DNA of 64,000 nucleotides from an uncultured Bacilli bacterium (GTDB taxonomy: Bacteria > Bacillota_I > Bacilli_A > RFN20 > CAG-631), in assembly GCA_934201705.1 (NCBI GenBank), contig CAKPXF010000004.1, forward strand, positions 66,683 to 130,682, read 5' to 3'. Below the pieces are notes generated by a model, which was given only the letters and a program-made list of their open reading frames with translations, did no database searches and was not told where the DNA came from. A program made the translations under genes and the position numbers. Below, piece after piece: positions 17,706-28,000 of this stretch. The stretch's first letter is position 1; each line of letters opens with the position of its first letter.

Positions 17706-19382
17706 ATGTCTAATTGTTTGACATTAAAAAAATCTAATTGTAAAAATTGCTATAAATGTATCCGTCATTGTCCAGTTAAATCAATTAGATTTTCTGCTAA
17801 TCAAGCTCATATTATAAACAATGAATGCATTTTATGTGGTCATTGTTTTGTCGTTTGTCCACAAAATGCAAAAGAAATTACAAGCGAAATTGAAAAGGTT
17901 AAGGTTTTACTTCAGCTTGATAATCCAATTGTTGTAAGCCTTGCACCTTCTTTTGCTGTTAATTATGAAAATGTTGGAATTAATGGTATGAGAAATGCTT
18001 TAAAGCAACTTGGCTTTTATGATGTTGAAGAAACAGCCATTGGAGCTACAATTGTTAAAAAGGAATATGATCGAATATTAAATGAAGAGGATAGAGATGT
18101 AGTAATATCATCTTGCTGTCACTCTATTAATTTATTAATTCAAAAATATTTTCCACAGCAACTTCCATATTTAGCTGATGTTTTATCGCCAATGCAAGCT
18201 CATGCATTAGATATTAAAAAAAGAATTCCAAATGCTAAGGTTGTTTTTATTGGCCCTTGTGTTGCAAAAAAGGATGAAGCAGAATATTATGAGGGAATTG
18301 TTGATGCAGTTTTAACGTTCGAAGAGTTAACAAAGTGGTTAAATGAAAAAAATATTGAATTAAAAGAAGAACTTGATAATAATGATCAAACATTAACAAG
18401 ATTTTTCCCAACTACTGGTGGTATTTTAAAAACAATGGTCAAGGAAAATAAGAAATATACTTATTTAGCTATTGATGGTGTAGAAAATTGTATTTCAACA
18501 TTAAAGGATTTAGCTAATGGCTTAATTCATAATTGCTTTATTGAAATGTCAGCTTGTGTTGGAAGCTGTATTGCTGGTCCAATTATTGAAAAACAACACC
18601 ATTCTTTGGTAAAGGATTATATTGCTATTTCAAAATACGCTGGAAAGAAGGATTTTCAAGTATTACAACCAAATAGCTATGAGGTAAAAAAGCAATTTAT
18701 TCCAATTCCTAAAAAGCTAGTTCAGCCTACAGAAATGGAAATAAATTCTGTTTTACGTCAAATGGGAAAAATAAAAAAAGAGGATGAATTGAATTGCGGT
18801 TCATGTGGATATGATACTTGTCGTGAAAAAGCAATTGCTATTTTACAAGGAAAAGCCGAAATATCTATGTGTTTACCATATTTAAAGGAAAAGGCAGAAA
18901 GCTTTTCTGATTGTATAGTTAATAATACGCCAAATGGTTTATTAGTATTAAATGAAAGCTTAGAGGTTCAACAAATTAATGCTGCAGCAAGAAAAATTAT
19001 GAATATTAATTCGGCTTCAGATGTATTAGGAGAACCAGTTGTTAGAATTCTTGACCCATCATTATTCTTAGATGTTTTAGAGGAAAAAGGTGAAGTAAGA
19101 AATAATAGAGTTTATTTAACTGAGTATCAAAAATATGTTGAACAAACAATAATACATGATAAGACATACCATTTACTTATTTGTATTATTCGTGATGTAA
19201 CTGATGAAGAAAAAGAAAAAGAAAAGAAAGAAAACATAAGTCGTCAAACTGTTGAAATTGCTGACAAGGTTGTTGATAAGCAAATGAGAATTGTTCAAGA
19301 AATTGCTTCACTTTTAGGTGAAACTGCTGCTGAAACAAAAATTGCTTTAACAAAGTTAAAGGAGTCAATTTCAAATGAATGA
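17706..19382 (+). CDS. Sensory [FeFe] hydrogenase (HydS/group C type) with PAS domain
   Basis: 558 residues, ATG behind AAAAAGGAG. Domains in order: two [4Fe-4S] motifs (C12-C15-C18-C22 and C41-C44-C47-C51), an H-cluster domain (about 70-310) with all cysteine ligands present (C137-C138 in SSCCHS, C185 in GPCVAKK, C284 and C288 in SACVGSC), a further Fe-S motif (C364, C367, C372, C389), a PAS domain (about 400-497) and a charged coiled-coil tail (498-558). This is the HydS architecture, thought to sense H2 or redox state and pass a signal onward rather than make H2 in bulk. The stop overlaps the phosphatase gene by 8 bases, which supports a sensor-output pair. Confidence 0.85.
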   Translation: MSNCLTLKKSNCKNCYKCIRHCPVKSIRFSANQAHIINNECILCGHCFVVCPQNAKEITSEIEKVKVLLQLDNPIVVSLAPSFAVNYENVGINGMRNALKQLGFYDVEETAIGATIVKKEYDRILNEEDRDVVISSCCHSINLLIQKYFPQQLPYLADVLSPMQAHALDIKKRIPNAKVVFIGPCVAKKDEAEYYEGIVDAVLTFEELTKWLNEKNIELKEELDNNDQTLTRFFPTTGGILKTMVKENKKYTYLAIDGVENCISTLKDLANGLIHNCFIEMSACVGSCIAGPIIEKQHHSLVKDYIAISKYAGKKDFQVLQPNSYEVKKQFIPIPKKLVQPTEMEINSVLRQMGKIKKEDELNCGSCGYDTCREKAIAILQGKAEISMCLPYLKEKAESFSDCIVNNTPNGLLVLNESLEVQQINAAARKIMNINSASDVLGEPVVRILDPSLFLDVLEEKGEVRNNRVYLTEYQKYVEQTIIHDKTYHLLICIIRDVTDEEKEKEKKENISRQTVEIADKVVDKQMRIVQEIASLLGETAAETKIALTKLKESISNE

Positions 19383-20547
19383 TTTATGTGTTGATATAGG
19401 TTATAAAAGTATTAACCATAGTGGAGAACAATTATGTGGAGATCACGTAGATGTTATCGAAAAAGATGAAAATTCAACAGTTGTTGTTTTAGCAGATGGT
19501 CTTGGTAGTGGTGTTAAGGCTAGTATTTTATCAACATTAACCTCAAAAATTATTTCAACCTTAATGGCTGAAGGATTATCTCTTGAGGATTGCGTTGAAA
19601 CTGTAGCTGCAACTTTGCCAATTTGTTCAGTAAGAGGAGTTGCATATTCAACATTTACAATTATTCATATAATTGATAATAAAGAAGCTGAAATTATTCA
19701 ATATGATAATCCACAGGTTATTTTATTAAGAGATAGTGTTAATTATGACTATCCAAAAACGGAAATGACTATTGGCGGTAAGAAAATATATAAATCTAAT
19801 ATTAAGTTGTATGAGGGTGATTTAATTATTGCTATGAGTGATGGTTGTCCTCATGCAGGGCTTGGAATTAAATATAATTTAGGTTGGAAAAGAGAAGATA
19901 TTATTTCTTTTATGGAAGCAATTGCGCCAACTGGCTATAGTGCTAAAACTTATGCAACTATTTTAGTTGATGAATGTAATAAATTATATGGCTATAAACC
20001 TGGCGATGATGCTACAGCATGTGTTATTAAATTAAAGCAAAGGGTTCCAATGAATATTTTGTTTGGTCCATCATCTAATAGGGAAGATACAAATAAAATG
20101 ATGGCTTTATTCTTTTCAAAAGAAGGAAAGCATATTGTTTGTGGTGGAACTACATCATCACTAGTTGCAAAGTATTTAAATAAGCCTATTAAGGCAAGCT
20201 TACAATATATTGAAAGTGATGTTCCTCCAATTGCTGAAATAGAAGGTGTTGATTTAGTAACTGAAGGTGTTATTACTATTAATAAGGTTCTTGAATATGC
20301 TAAGGATTCATTAAGAGAAAATAAATATTATGAAAAGTGGAGCTATGGACATGATGGCGCTTCACTTATCGCAAGATTGTTGTTTGAGGAAGCAACTGAT
20401 ATTAACTTTTATGTAGGTAGAGCTATTAATCCGGCTCATCAAAATCCTAATCTTCCAATTAATTTTAGTATTAAAATGAATTTAGTTGAGGATTTATCAA
20501 AATGCTTAAGACAAATGGGAAAGAAAGTTAAAATTAGTTACTTTTAG
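19375..20547 (+). CDS. SpoIIE/PP2C-type serine phosphatase linked to the sensory hydrogenase
   Basis: 390 residues. The ATG lies inside the end of the hydrogenase gene, behind AAAGGAG. PP2C/SpoIIE motifs: LADGLGSGVKAS (about 40-51), AYSTFTIIHI, IAMSDGCPHAG (about 160) and GDDATACV (about 212), with the usual metal-binding Asp residues. Residues 225-390 form an extra domain (MNILFGPSS, HIVCGGTTSS, GHDGASLIARLL) that I do not recognise outside such loci. The likely role is to dephosphorylate a protein in response to the PAS hydrogenase; the target is unknown. The APH-fold kinase upstream is a conceivable counterpart, but that is speculation. Confidence 0.82.
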   Translation: MNDLCVDIGYKSINHSGEQLCGDHVDVIEKDENSTVVVLADGLGSGVKASILSTLTSKIISTLMAEGLSLEDCVETVAATLPICSVRGVAYSTFTIIHIIDNKEAEIIQYDNPQVILLRDSVNYDYPKTEMTIGGKKIYKSNIKLYEGDLIIAMSDGCPHAGLGIKYNLGWKREDIISFMEAIAPTGYSAKTYATILVDECNKLYGYKPGDDATACVIKLKQRVPMNILFGPSSNREDTNKMMALFFSKEGKHIVCGGTTSSLVAKYLNKPIKASLQYIESDVPPIAEIEGVDLVTEGVITINKVLEYAKDSLRENKYYEKWSYGHDGASLIARLLFEEATDINFYVGRAINPAHQNPNLPINFSIKMNLVEDLSKCLRQMGKKVKISYF

Positions 20548-20558
20548 GAGGAAGAAAA

Positions 20559-21983
20559 ATGAGGAAATTTGATACAAAAGTACAGTTATTGAAATATAGA
20601 GTACTTCGCGAGGTTGCAAAAGATGCTTGGGAGGATAAATTAGCTACAACAGCTATTGATATTCCCAAAAGAATCGTGCCTGGAAAAATTCCAACAATGC
20701 GTTGTTGTGTTTATAAAGAAAGAGCTATTTTAGCCGAACGTGTTAAGCTTGCAATGGGTGGAAACACAGAAAATCCTAATGTTATTGAGGTCATTGATAT
20801 TGCTTGTGATGAATGTCCAATGGGAGGATATGAGGTTACTAATGCATGTCGTGGCTGTCTAGCACATAGATGTGAGGATGCTTGTAGATTTGGAGCAATT
20901 ACATTTGATGAAAATCATGTTGCTCACATTGATAAGAGTAAATGTAAGGAATGCGGAATGTGTGCTCGAGTTTGTCCTTATAGCGCTATTCACAATTATA
21001 AAAGGCCATGTGAAACTGCTTGCAAAATAAAAGCAATTAGTATGGGCGATGAAAAGCAAGCTTGCATTGATAATAATAAATGTATTTCGTGTGGAGCATG
21101 TGTGTATCAATGTCCATTTGGTGCAATAATGGATAAGTCATACATTTTAAATGTAATTGATATGCTAAAGAAGAGTAACAATAATACAACTTATAAGGTA
21201 TTTGCTGTTGTTGCTCCATCAATTTCAAGCCAATTTACCTATGCTAAGTTAGGTCAAGTAATTACAGGGCTTAAAAAGCTTGGCTTCTATACAGTAATTG
21301 AAGCTGCACTTGGTGCTGATATGGTTGCTCAAAAAGAATCAGTTGAACTAGCAGAAAAAGGATTTTTAACTAGTTCTTGTTGCCCAGCATTTGTATCATA
21401 TATTGAAAAAGCATTTCCTAATTTAAAGGAATATGTATCTCATAATTTATCGCCTATGGGTACAATTGCTAAATATATTAAAGAGCATGAAGGAGCTTGC
21501 AAGGTAGTATTTATTGGACCATGTACTGCTAAAAAGGCTGAAATATTAAAGGATGAGGTTAAACCATACGTTGATTCAGTAATTACCTTTGAAGAATTAC
21601 AGGCTTTATTTGATAGTAAAGATATTGATATTACAACTCTTGATTTAGATGTATTAGATAATGCTTCTTATTATGGAAGAATATTTGCAAGAAGTGGTGG
21701 CTTATCTGATGCTGTAAAAGAGGGATTACTTGAACAAAATATCGAATTTGATTTAAAGGCTGTTCCATGTGATGGTATTGAGGCTTGTCGTCAAGCATTA
21801 CTTCAAAAGAATAGAAATACCCTAGATGCTAACTTCATTGAAGGTATGGCATGTATTGGTGGTTGTATTGGTGGTGCTGGTTGTTTAACTCATGGCGAGA
21901 AAAATAAAGCTGAAGTAGATAAATATGGTAAGGAAGCTTTTGAAAAAACAATTCTTGAAACTATATCTATATTGAAAAAATAA
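20559..21983 (+). CDS. Monomeric [FeFe] hydrogenase, group B-like
   Basis: 474 residues, ATG behind AGGAGG, 11 bases after the phosphatase. The N-terminal third is rich in Fe-S motifs: C97-C100-C105-C109, C129-C132-C135-C139 and C175-C178-C181-C185, plus extra cysteines near 151-155. The H-cluster domain carries TSSCCPAF (C274, C275), GPCTAKK (C322) and GMACIGGCIGG (C432, C436). The TSCCPAF and GPCTAKK forms fit group B rather than the classical group A enzymes. It would use ferredoxin electrons to reduce protons. The maturases HydE, HydF and HydG are not in this window. Last gene of the operon. Confidence 0.88.
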   Translation: MRKFDTKVQLLKYRVLREVAKDAWEDKLATTAIDIPKRIVPGKIPTMRCCVYKERAILAERVKLAMGGNTENPNVIEVIDIACDECPMGGYEVTNACRGCLAHRCEDACRFGAITFDENHVAHIDKSKCKECGMCARVCPYSAIHNYKRPCETACKIKAISMGDEKQACIDNNKCISCGACVYQCPFGAIMDKSYILNVIDMLKKSNNNTTYKVFAVVAPSISSQFTYAKLGQVITGLKKLGFYTVIEAALGADMVAQKESVELAEKGFLTSSCCPAFVSYIEKAFPNLKEYVSHNLSPMGTIAKYIKEHEGACKVVFIGPCTAKKAEILKDEVKPYVDSVITFEELQALFDSKDIDITTLDLDVLDNASYYGRIFARSGGLSDAVKEGLLEQNIEFDLKAVPCDGIEACRQALLQKNRNTLDANFIEGMACIGGCIGGAGCLTHGEKNKAEVDKYGKEAFEKTILETISILKK

Positions 21984-22000
21984 AATAATAATATTAAAAT

Positions 22001-22035
22001 AAAAGAAAGACGTTAAAAATCTTTCTTTTTATTAT
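22001..22035 (+). terminator. Terminator of the redox operon
   Basis: AAAAGAAAGA (22001-22010) pairs perfectly with TCTTTCTTTT (22020-22029), 9-base loop, followed by T-rich sequence. It closes the transcription unit that begins with rex. Confidence 0.8.
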
Positions 22036-22052
22036 AATTTAGGAGACTATTT

Positions 22053-22763
22053 ATGTTTACAACTAATCATTTTATTTGGCTTGGGATTTGTGCGGTATTA
22101 ATTACTATATTACTATTTATTGCTTTAAAAAAGAAATTTTCTGTTAAGAGAGCTTCATATATTATGGCAATAGTAGCACTAGTTAGTGAAATTAGTAAAA
22201 TACTAACTCATATGATAGATAGCGATACTAAAGGGATGGTAATTGATCCAAAAGCCCTACCTCTTCATTTATGCTCTATTTTGATATTTGTTATATTTTA
22301 TATTGCTTTTTTTCAAAATGGAAAACATAAGGATAAGCTCATAAGCTTTGTTGTTCCAATTGGTATAATTGGAGGAACACTTGCTATATTGATTGCTACA
22401 AGTGGTGTATCATTTAAAGATCCTGAAGTATACCAATGCTTTATATACCATGCTATATTAGTTTGGTATGCTTTATATTTAATTATTTCAAAGCAGGTGT
22501 GCTTAGATTTAAAAGCTTACTTTAGAAATGTTATAACATTACTTTCATTAGCTTTTATTATGATATGGGTAAATGGAGCATTAAAAATATATGATACAAA
22601 CTTTTTCTTTGTAGTAAGGCCACCAGCTGATGGCTTACCAATATTAAATTTAAACCATGGATGGTATATTTACTTTTTATCACTTATTTTAATAGGTATG
22701 GTTTTAATGACATTATTACATTTACCATTTATAATAAAAGATAAGAAAAAAGAAAAGATTTAA
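22053..22763 (+). CDS. YwaF/TIGR02206-family integral membrane protein
   Basis: 236 residues with about six hydrophobic helices and a basic C-terminal tail. It has features of the YwaF family: LPLHLCSI (near residue 70), GGTLAI, NHGWYIYF. Function unknown in characterised bacteria. ATG behind GGAGAC. Its TAA stop overlaps the stop of the convergent CDF transporter by 3-4 bases, and there is no visible terminator between them. Confidence 0.75.
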   Translation: MFTTNHFIWLGICAVLITILLFIALKKKFSVKRASYIMAIVALVSEISKILTHMIDSDTKGMVIDPKALPLHLCSILIFVIFYIAFFQNGKHKDKLISFVVPIGIIGGTLAILIATSGVSFKDPEVYQCFIYHAILVWYALYLIISKQVCLDLKAYFRNVITLLSLAFIMIWVNGALKIYDTNFFFVVRPPADGLPILNLNHGWYIYFLSLILIGMVLMTLLHLPFIIKDKKKEKI

Positions 22764-23974
22764 CTTTCAAAAGGTCTATCAATTCTAATTACAAGAGTGT
22801 ACTTAGAATTGATTTTTTTTACGTCTTTTTTAATTTCATCTATAATATACTTAATCTCATCTATTTTATAGTTGAATGGAAAAATAATATCAAAAATGAC
22901 ATTTATATTTTCTTTACCATTAGTTATTCTTAAATCATGATAGGAAACACCACTATATTTTTCAATTATATTAGAAATAACCTTATTTGCTTCTTTTACT
23001 TCTTTTGAATCAACATCAATAGGATCTAAGTGAATGACAAGATCAATATGTGCTTTTTCATAGCATTTTTCTTCTAGTTCATCGATTATTTCATGTATTT
23101 CCATAATATTAGAATTTGAATTAACTTCTGCATGTACTGAAGCAAATTTTCTTCCAGCTCCATAATTATGAATCATTAAATCATGAATACCAATTATTTC
23201 TTTTTTAGCTAAAACAATACTTTTTATTTTTGCAATATCTTCCTTACTGGCTGGTTTTCCAAGTAAATCACTAATAGTATTAATAGCTATTTTAAAGCCA
23301 TTTATACAAATAATTATAGCTATTACTATACCGATTCCTCCATCTAAATAAAAATAATTATCTTTTAATAATAATCCACCAATAATGGTTGCAACTATAA
23401 TAGCTGATGATGTTAAAACATCAGAAATGCTATCGGTTGCTGTAGCTTTTAAAATAGATGAATTAATTTTATTTCCTAAATATTTATTATAATAATACAT
23501 CCAAAGCTTAACAAATAATGATAAAACTAACACAACTGTAGAAATTATTAAAGAACGACCAGTTGCTAATGTGTCTATAGTTCCATCAATTAAATGAATA
23601 CCAATAAGTATTTTTTTTGCAGATGTAATAAATAGTTCAAAGCCAACAATAACTATAATCATAGCTACAATAAGGGTAGATACATATTCAATTCTGCCAT
23701 GCCCAAAAGGATGATCCTTATCAGGCTTTTTGTTTGAAAGCTTAGCAGATATTACACTAACTATTGAAGAAAACGAATCAGATAGGTTATTAAAGGCATC
23801 GGATACAATAGCAATTGCATTAACAAACAATCCAATTGCTAGTTTAATAATAAACAACAGTAAATTACAAATAATACCAAGTACTCCGCCTAAAACTCCA
23901 TATTTTTCACGGACTAATTCATTTTCAACATCATCATAATTTTTTATAAATTTTTTTACTAAGAACTTAATCAT
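22760..23974 (-). CDS. Cation diffusion facilitator (CDF) metal exporter
   Basis: 404 residues with six predicted membrane helices in the first 260 or so and a cytoplasmic CDF domain (about 290-400). Signature residues: SDAFNNLSDS (58-67, helix II metal site) and DHPFGHGRIEY (87-97). The family exports divalent cations such as Zn, Fe or Mn by proton exchange; the asparagines in the helix II site make the metal hard to guess. The start ATG overlaps the last codons of the upstream glycosyltransferase (ATGATTAA), so the two are coupled. Confidence 0.9.
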   Translation of the reverse strand: MIKFLVKKFIKNYDDVENELVREKYGVLGGVLGIICNLLLFIIKLAIGLFVNAIAIVSDAFNNLSDSFSSIVSVISAKLSNKKPDKDHPFGHGRIEYVSTLIVAMIIVIVGFELFITSAKKILIGIHLIDGTIDTLATGRSLIISTVVLVLSLFVKLWMYYYNKYLGNKINSSILKATATDSISDVLTSSAIIVATIIGGLLLKDNYFYLDGGIGIVIAIIICINGFKIAINTISDLLGKPASKEDIAKIKSIVLAKKEIIGIHDLMIHNYGAGRKFASVHAEVNSNSNIMEIHEIIDELEEKCYEKAHIDLVIHLDPIDVDSKEVKEANKVISNIIEKYSGVSYHDLRITNGKENINVIFDIIFPFNYKIDEIKYIIDEIKKDVKKINSKYTLVIRIDRPFES

Positions 23975-24905
23975 TTTCTATATTTGTCTCTTTTCCTATA
24001 TAAATTGGTCTATTTTTGACTTCACTATAAATTTTAGCTTGATATAAAGCAACAATGCCTAAGCTTATTAACAAAATGGAAGTAAAGAATGCTAAGCATA
24101 AAATTAATATGACATAGCTTTTAAAGCAATTTATATTACAAATTGCTAAAACTATAAATGTTAATAAAGCGATAAAATCAGTAGCTAATAAGAATAATCC
24201 TAACTTTATGATAAAGTAAAGAGGAGCTAAGGTAAAGGCAATAATTCCTTCAATTGCATAAATAAATAGCTTCTTAAAGCTCCATTTAGTAACTCCTGCA
24301 CATCTTTCAATATTTTCATATTCTAGCCATTTTGTTTTAAAGCCAACAAAACTAAAAATACCTTTAGAGAAACGATTATATTCACTCATTGTTAAAATAG
24401 CATCAACCATACATCTTTTCATTAGTCGATAATCACGGGCTCCATCAACAATTTCAGTTTGTGAAATTTTATTAATTAATTTATAAAATTGTCTGGCAAA
24501 GAAGGATCTTATTTTTGGTTCACCTTTTCTAGTTACTCTTCTTGTCGCAACACAATCATAGTCTTCATTTTCAAGAATGTTATACATTAAAAGAAGCTTT
24601 TCTGGCGGATCCTGTAAGTCAACATCCATAACAGCAACATAATCGCCTTTACTATTTTTCAATCCTGCATACATTGCAGCTTCCTTGCCAAAGTTTCTTG
24701 AAAAAATAACATATTTAATATTTTTATTATTAGTTGCAATATCTTTTATGATATTTGGCGTATTATCTTTTGAACCATCATCAATAAATAATATTTCATA
24801 ATCAGTATTTAGTCTATTTAAATAAGGAATAATGGTTTCATAAAAAATTGGTAGGGCTTCTTGTTCATTAAAGCATGGAACAATTATAGAAATTAACTTA
24901 CTCAT
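23967..24905 (-). CDS. Polyprenyl-phosphate glycosyltransferase (GT2, GtrB/CsbB-like)
   Basis: 312 residues, ATG behind AAGGAGG. N-terminal GT2 domain: SIIVPCFNEQEALP (6-19), FIDDGSKDNT, SRNFGKEAAMYAGL, VMDVDLQDPPE (DxD-type metal site) and DYRLMKR. Two membrane helices follow (about 228-300). This is the layout of enzymes that load a sugar onto undecaprenyl phosphate. The divergent YfhO-like gene at 25055 is the typical partner: CsbB-YfhO pairs decorate lipoteichoic acid or other wall polymers. Confidence 0.88.
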   Translation of the reverse strand: MSKLISIIVPCFNEQEALPIFYETIIPYLNRLNTDYEILFIDDGSKDNTPNIIKDIATNNKNIKYVIFSRNFGKEAAMYAGLKNSKGDYVAVMDVDLQDPPEKLLLMYNILENEDYDCVATRRVTRKGEPKIRSFFARQFYKLINKISQTEIVDGARDYRLMKRCMVDAILTMSEYNRFSKGIFSFVGFKTKWLEYENIERCAGVTKWSFKKLFIYAIEGIIAFTLAPLYFIIKLGLFLLATDFIALLTFIVLAICNINCFKSYVILILCLAFFTSILLISLGIVALYQAKIYSEVKNRPIYIGKETNIEND

Positions 24906-24993
24906 AGTTAAATCCTCCTTGTGTTAATATAATTATATGATATTTTACTAATATGAGCAAATGATTATAAATAAATATTATAATATTTATATG

Positions 24994-25022
24994 GTGTAAA
25001 AAAAATTTAAAATGTGTATAAT
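24994..25022 (+). promoter_or_regulatory. Candidate promoter of the YfhO-fhs unit
   Basis: A perfect TATAAT (25017-25022) lies 32 bases before the YfhO-like start. The -35 element at 17-base spacing (GTGTAA, 24994-24999) is poor, so only the -10 box is well supported. Confidence 0.4.
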
Positions 25023-25054
25023 ATAGGAAAGGCATATTAAAGGGGGTAGTAACA

Positions 25055-28000
25055 ATGCAAAAGATAATAGATAAAATTAAAAATGTGATGGTAAATCTTT
25101 TTAAAAAAATAAAGGAACTAGCAATTAAGGCTTATAATAATGAAAATGTAAGGGCCTTTTTCTATATTTATTTAATTGGTTTATTTTTCTTTTCAATAAT
25201 TGCTATTACTAATCATTTTACTATACCAATGACTGGTGATTACACGCTACAAACATATGCGTTTTATTCTCAGGGATATTATGTGTTTTGGAATTTTATA
25301 AAAACTGGTGAATATCCTTTGTATGATTTTACGAATTACTTAGGGGCAAACTATTTAGGAACCCAAAGCTTTTATTATGTTTTTTCACCTTTATTTTATT
25401 TACTTTGTTTATGGCCAGAAAAATTATTATATCAAGGCATTTTCTTCCATATGGTATTTAAATTTGCTTTGGGTGGCTTCTTTATGTATATATTACTAAA
25501 AAAGTATTTTGGCGTAAGCTATAAAATATCTAGAGTTGGTGGTTTGATTTATGCTTTCTCAGGCTTTTCATTATTTTATTTATGGTTCCATTTTGGCGAT
25601 ATTATTGCCTTTTTCCCTTTATTCTTTATAGGAATAGAAAAGTGCTTAAAGGAAAGAAAAGGATGGCTCTTAACAATATCTATATTTTTATGTGGAATGT
25701 CTAACTATTTCTTTTTAGTTAACATTTGTATATTTGGAGCATTTTATGCTATTTATCGTTGGATATATATTTATGGAATTAATAAAAAAAGAGGCTATAG
25801 TGCTAAAGTCAGATGGGGTGTATTATTACAGGGTATTGCTTTTTCATTAGTTGGCGTAATGATGGCAGCAATTTGCTTGCTTCCATCCCTTGAGGTAATT
25901 AAAACAACTAATAGAACACAAACAGGGGTTAATTATTTAATTGGAATTTTATCAACAATTTTTAAAAATCCTAGTAAGATAGATGGAAAACTAGTGCTTG
26001 GAGAAGCAAAATCTATAAAAGATATTTTAAGTGTTGAAAACTTAGATGATTTATTTGCTAAAATTTTTATATGGAATGATAGATCATATTCAAATATGAC
26101 AGTCCCTGGAAAAAACAATATTGGGTATATTTTATCAAACTGGATTTTTATGAATACTAGTTGTTGGGATAATGTCATGTTTGATAATGCAGCTTTAGAT
26201 AATACCTTAGGTGGTTTTTTTATAACAACACCTTTAACAATGCTTTTAGTACCAAGTATTTATAATGTAATAAAAAGTAAAAGGCCATGGGCTATTTTTG
26301 GTGTAATTGTTTGCTTGTTATTGCCATTTATTCCCTTTACATATCATGCAGCATTTGCTTTTACAGGCTTGTATGGAAGATGGCAGTTTTGGATTGTCAT
26401 TTTAGGAATTATCTTTATTATTCCTACCCTTGATAAATATGAAAATGTTGATAGAAGGTTTGTTACAATCAATTTAATTCTTAATTATACATTTGCTTTA
26501 ATTGCTTTTATTCTTTCTAAAAAAAGTGGGCATTTACCATATAATAACTATATTCCTGGGACTAAAATCAATGAAATGTTTTTAATTATGATTGCTGAAT
26601 TAGTCTTTATGGCAATTGTGTGGTTTTTCTATCGCTTTAAAATATTTAAAGCAGGAGTTGTTAAAAAGGTAATGACATTCTTTGTAATTATTGAAGTTGG
26701 AGCTTCAATTTTAATTACTATTGAAAACAAAGGCTATGCTAAATGGAATACTTATTATTTGTCACAGCCAGATTATACAGATTTAAAAAATATTATTAAG
26801 GAAGTTAAAGATGAAGATGATAGCTTTTATAGAATAATGAATACTGAAGCAACAAGAGTTACAATGACTTTACCAACACAATTAAACTATAATGGCGCTT
26901 CAACTTTTTCATCAACATATAATTTTAATCTTGATACATTTAAGAATCGCTCAAGAATGGCTTATGGTGGTGGCTGGACGATGGGTAATCACGAAAAAAG
27001 GTATTGGCTAGATCAATATATTGGGACAAAATACTATGTAATTGACAAGGATGATATAAACAATGACAATAATGAATCTTATCGTGATAGAACAGTATTT
27101 TATGATGGCAGGACAAGAAGCGATGAAGAACAACAAAAATATAATTTAAATTTAGGATGGAATTACAAACTATATAAGAGCAATGATAATTATGATGTTT
27201 ATATTAATGAACAATTTATAGGAATTGGATATACTTTAGACAGTTATATAAAATCATCAAGCGCTGGAACCGGAAGTGTTGCAACACTATATGAAGAGTT
27301 ATATAGTAAGTATGCTATTTTATTAGATGATGGAGTAGAAGCAATCAAGGATTATGATAATATTAAAAGTATTAGTAGTTATCAAACAACCTATAAAACA
27401 TTTTATCAATCTAATTTTGATTTGTATTTTTCTCCACGTGAAGATTATTCTAAGGAAAAAGATTATAAGCGCCATGAATATAAATTAACTAGTAATGGTT
27501 TTACCCAAAAGGAAATATCAAGTATTCTGCCTTCTTATTCACAATTTTTCCATAAACGTTGGGAGGATAAGCAAAGATTTGGTGATCAATTAATTTTAAA
27601 ATTAAAGGATGGTAAGGAAAAACCATGCAGTGATGCTTCATCAGCAAATCAATATTTTATAAATATTCCTTTCAAATTAGGGCCAAAGACTTTAATTAGT
27701 ATTTATAATGGAGATAAACTAATAACGCAAGATGCGCATATGCATAGTAACAACTCTTTAAGTAAGGTAAATTACGAATGGAAATTACAAAGAGGCTTTT
27801 ATATTGACCAGCCATTTGATAAAATAGTAATAGAATTTCTTTCAGACACAACATTTGACAAGGTATTTTTGAATGGATCTTTAAGTAGTGATATTAACAT
27901 AACATATTGCTCACAAAAAACAATTCAAGCAAGGCAAGATGAGGTTAATAAACATTTATTTAAAGATGTTAAATATAAAAAGAATACATTTACCTTTACA

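Noticed and set aside
22760..22763. Frameshift or fusion between the YwaF-like and CDF genes
   Set aside because: They are simply convergent and share overlapping stop codons; both proteins are complete.
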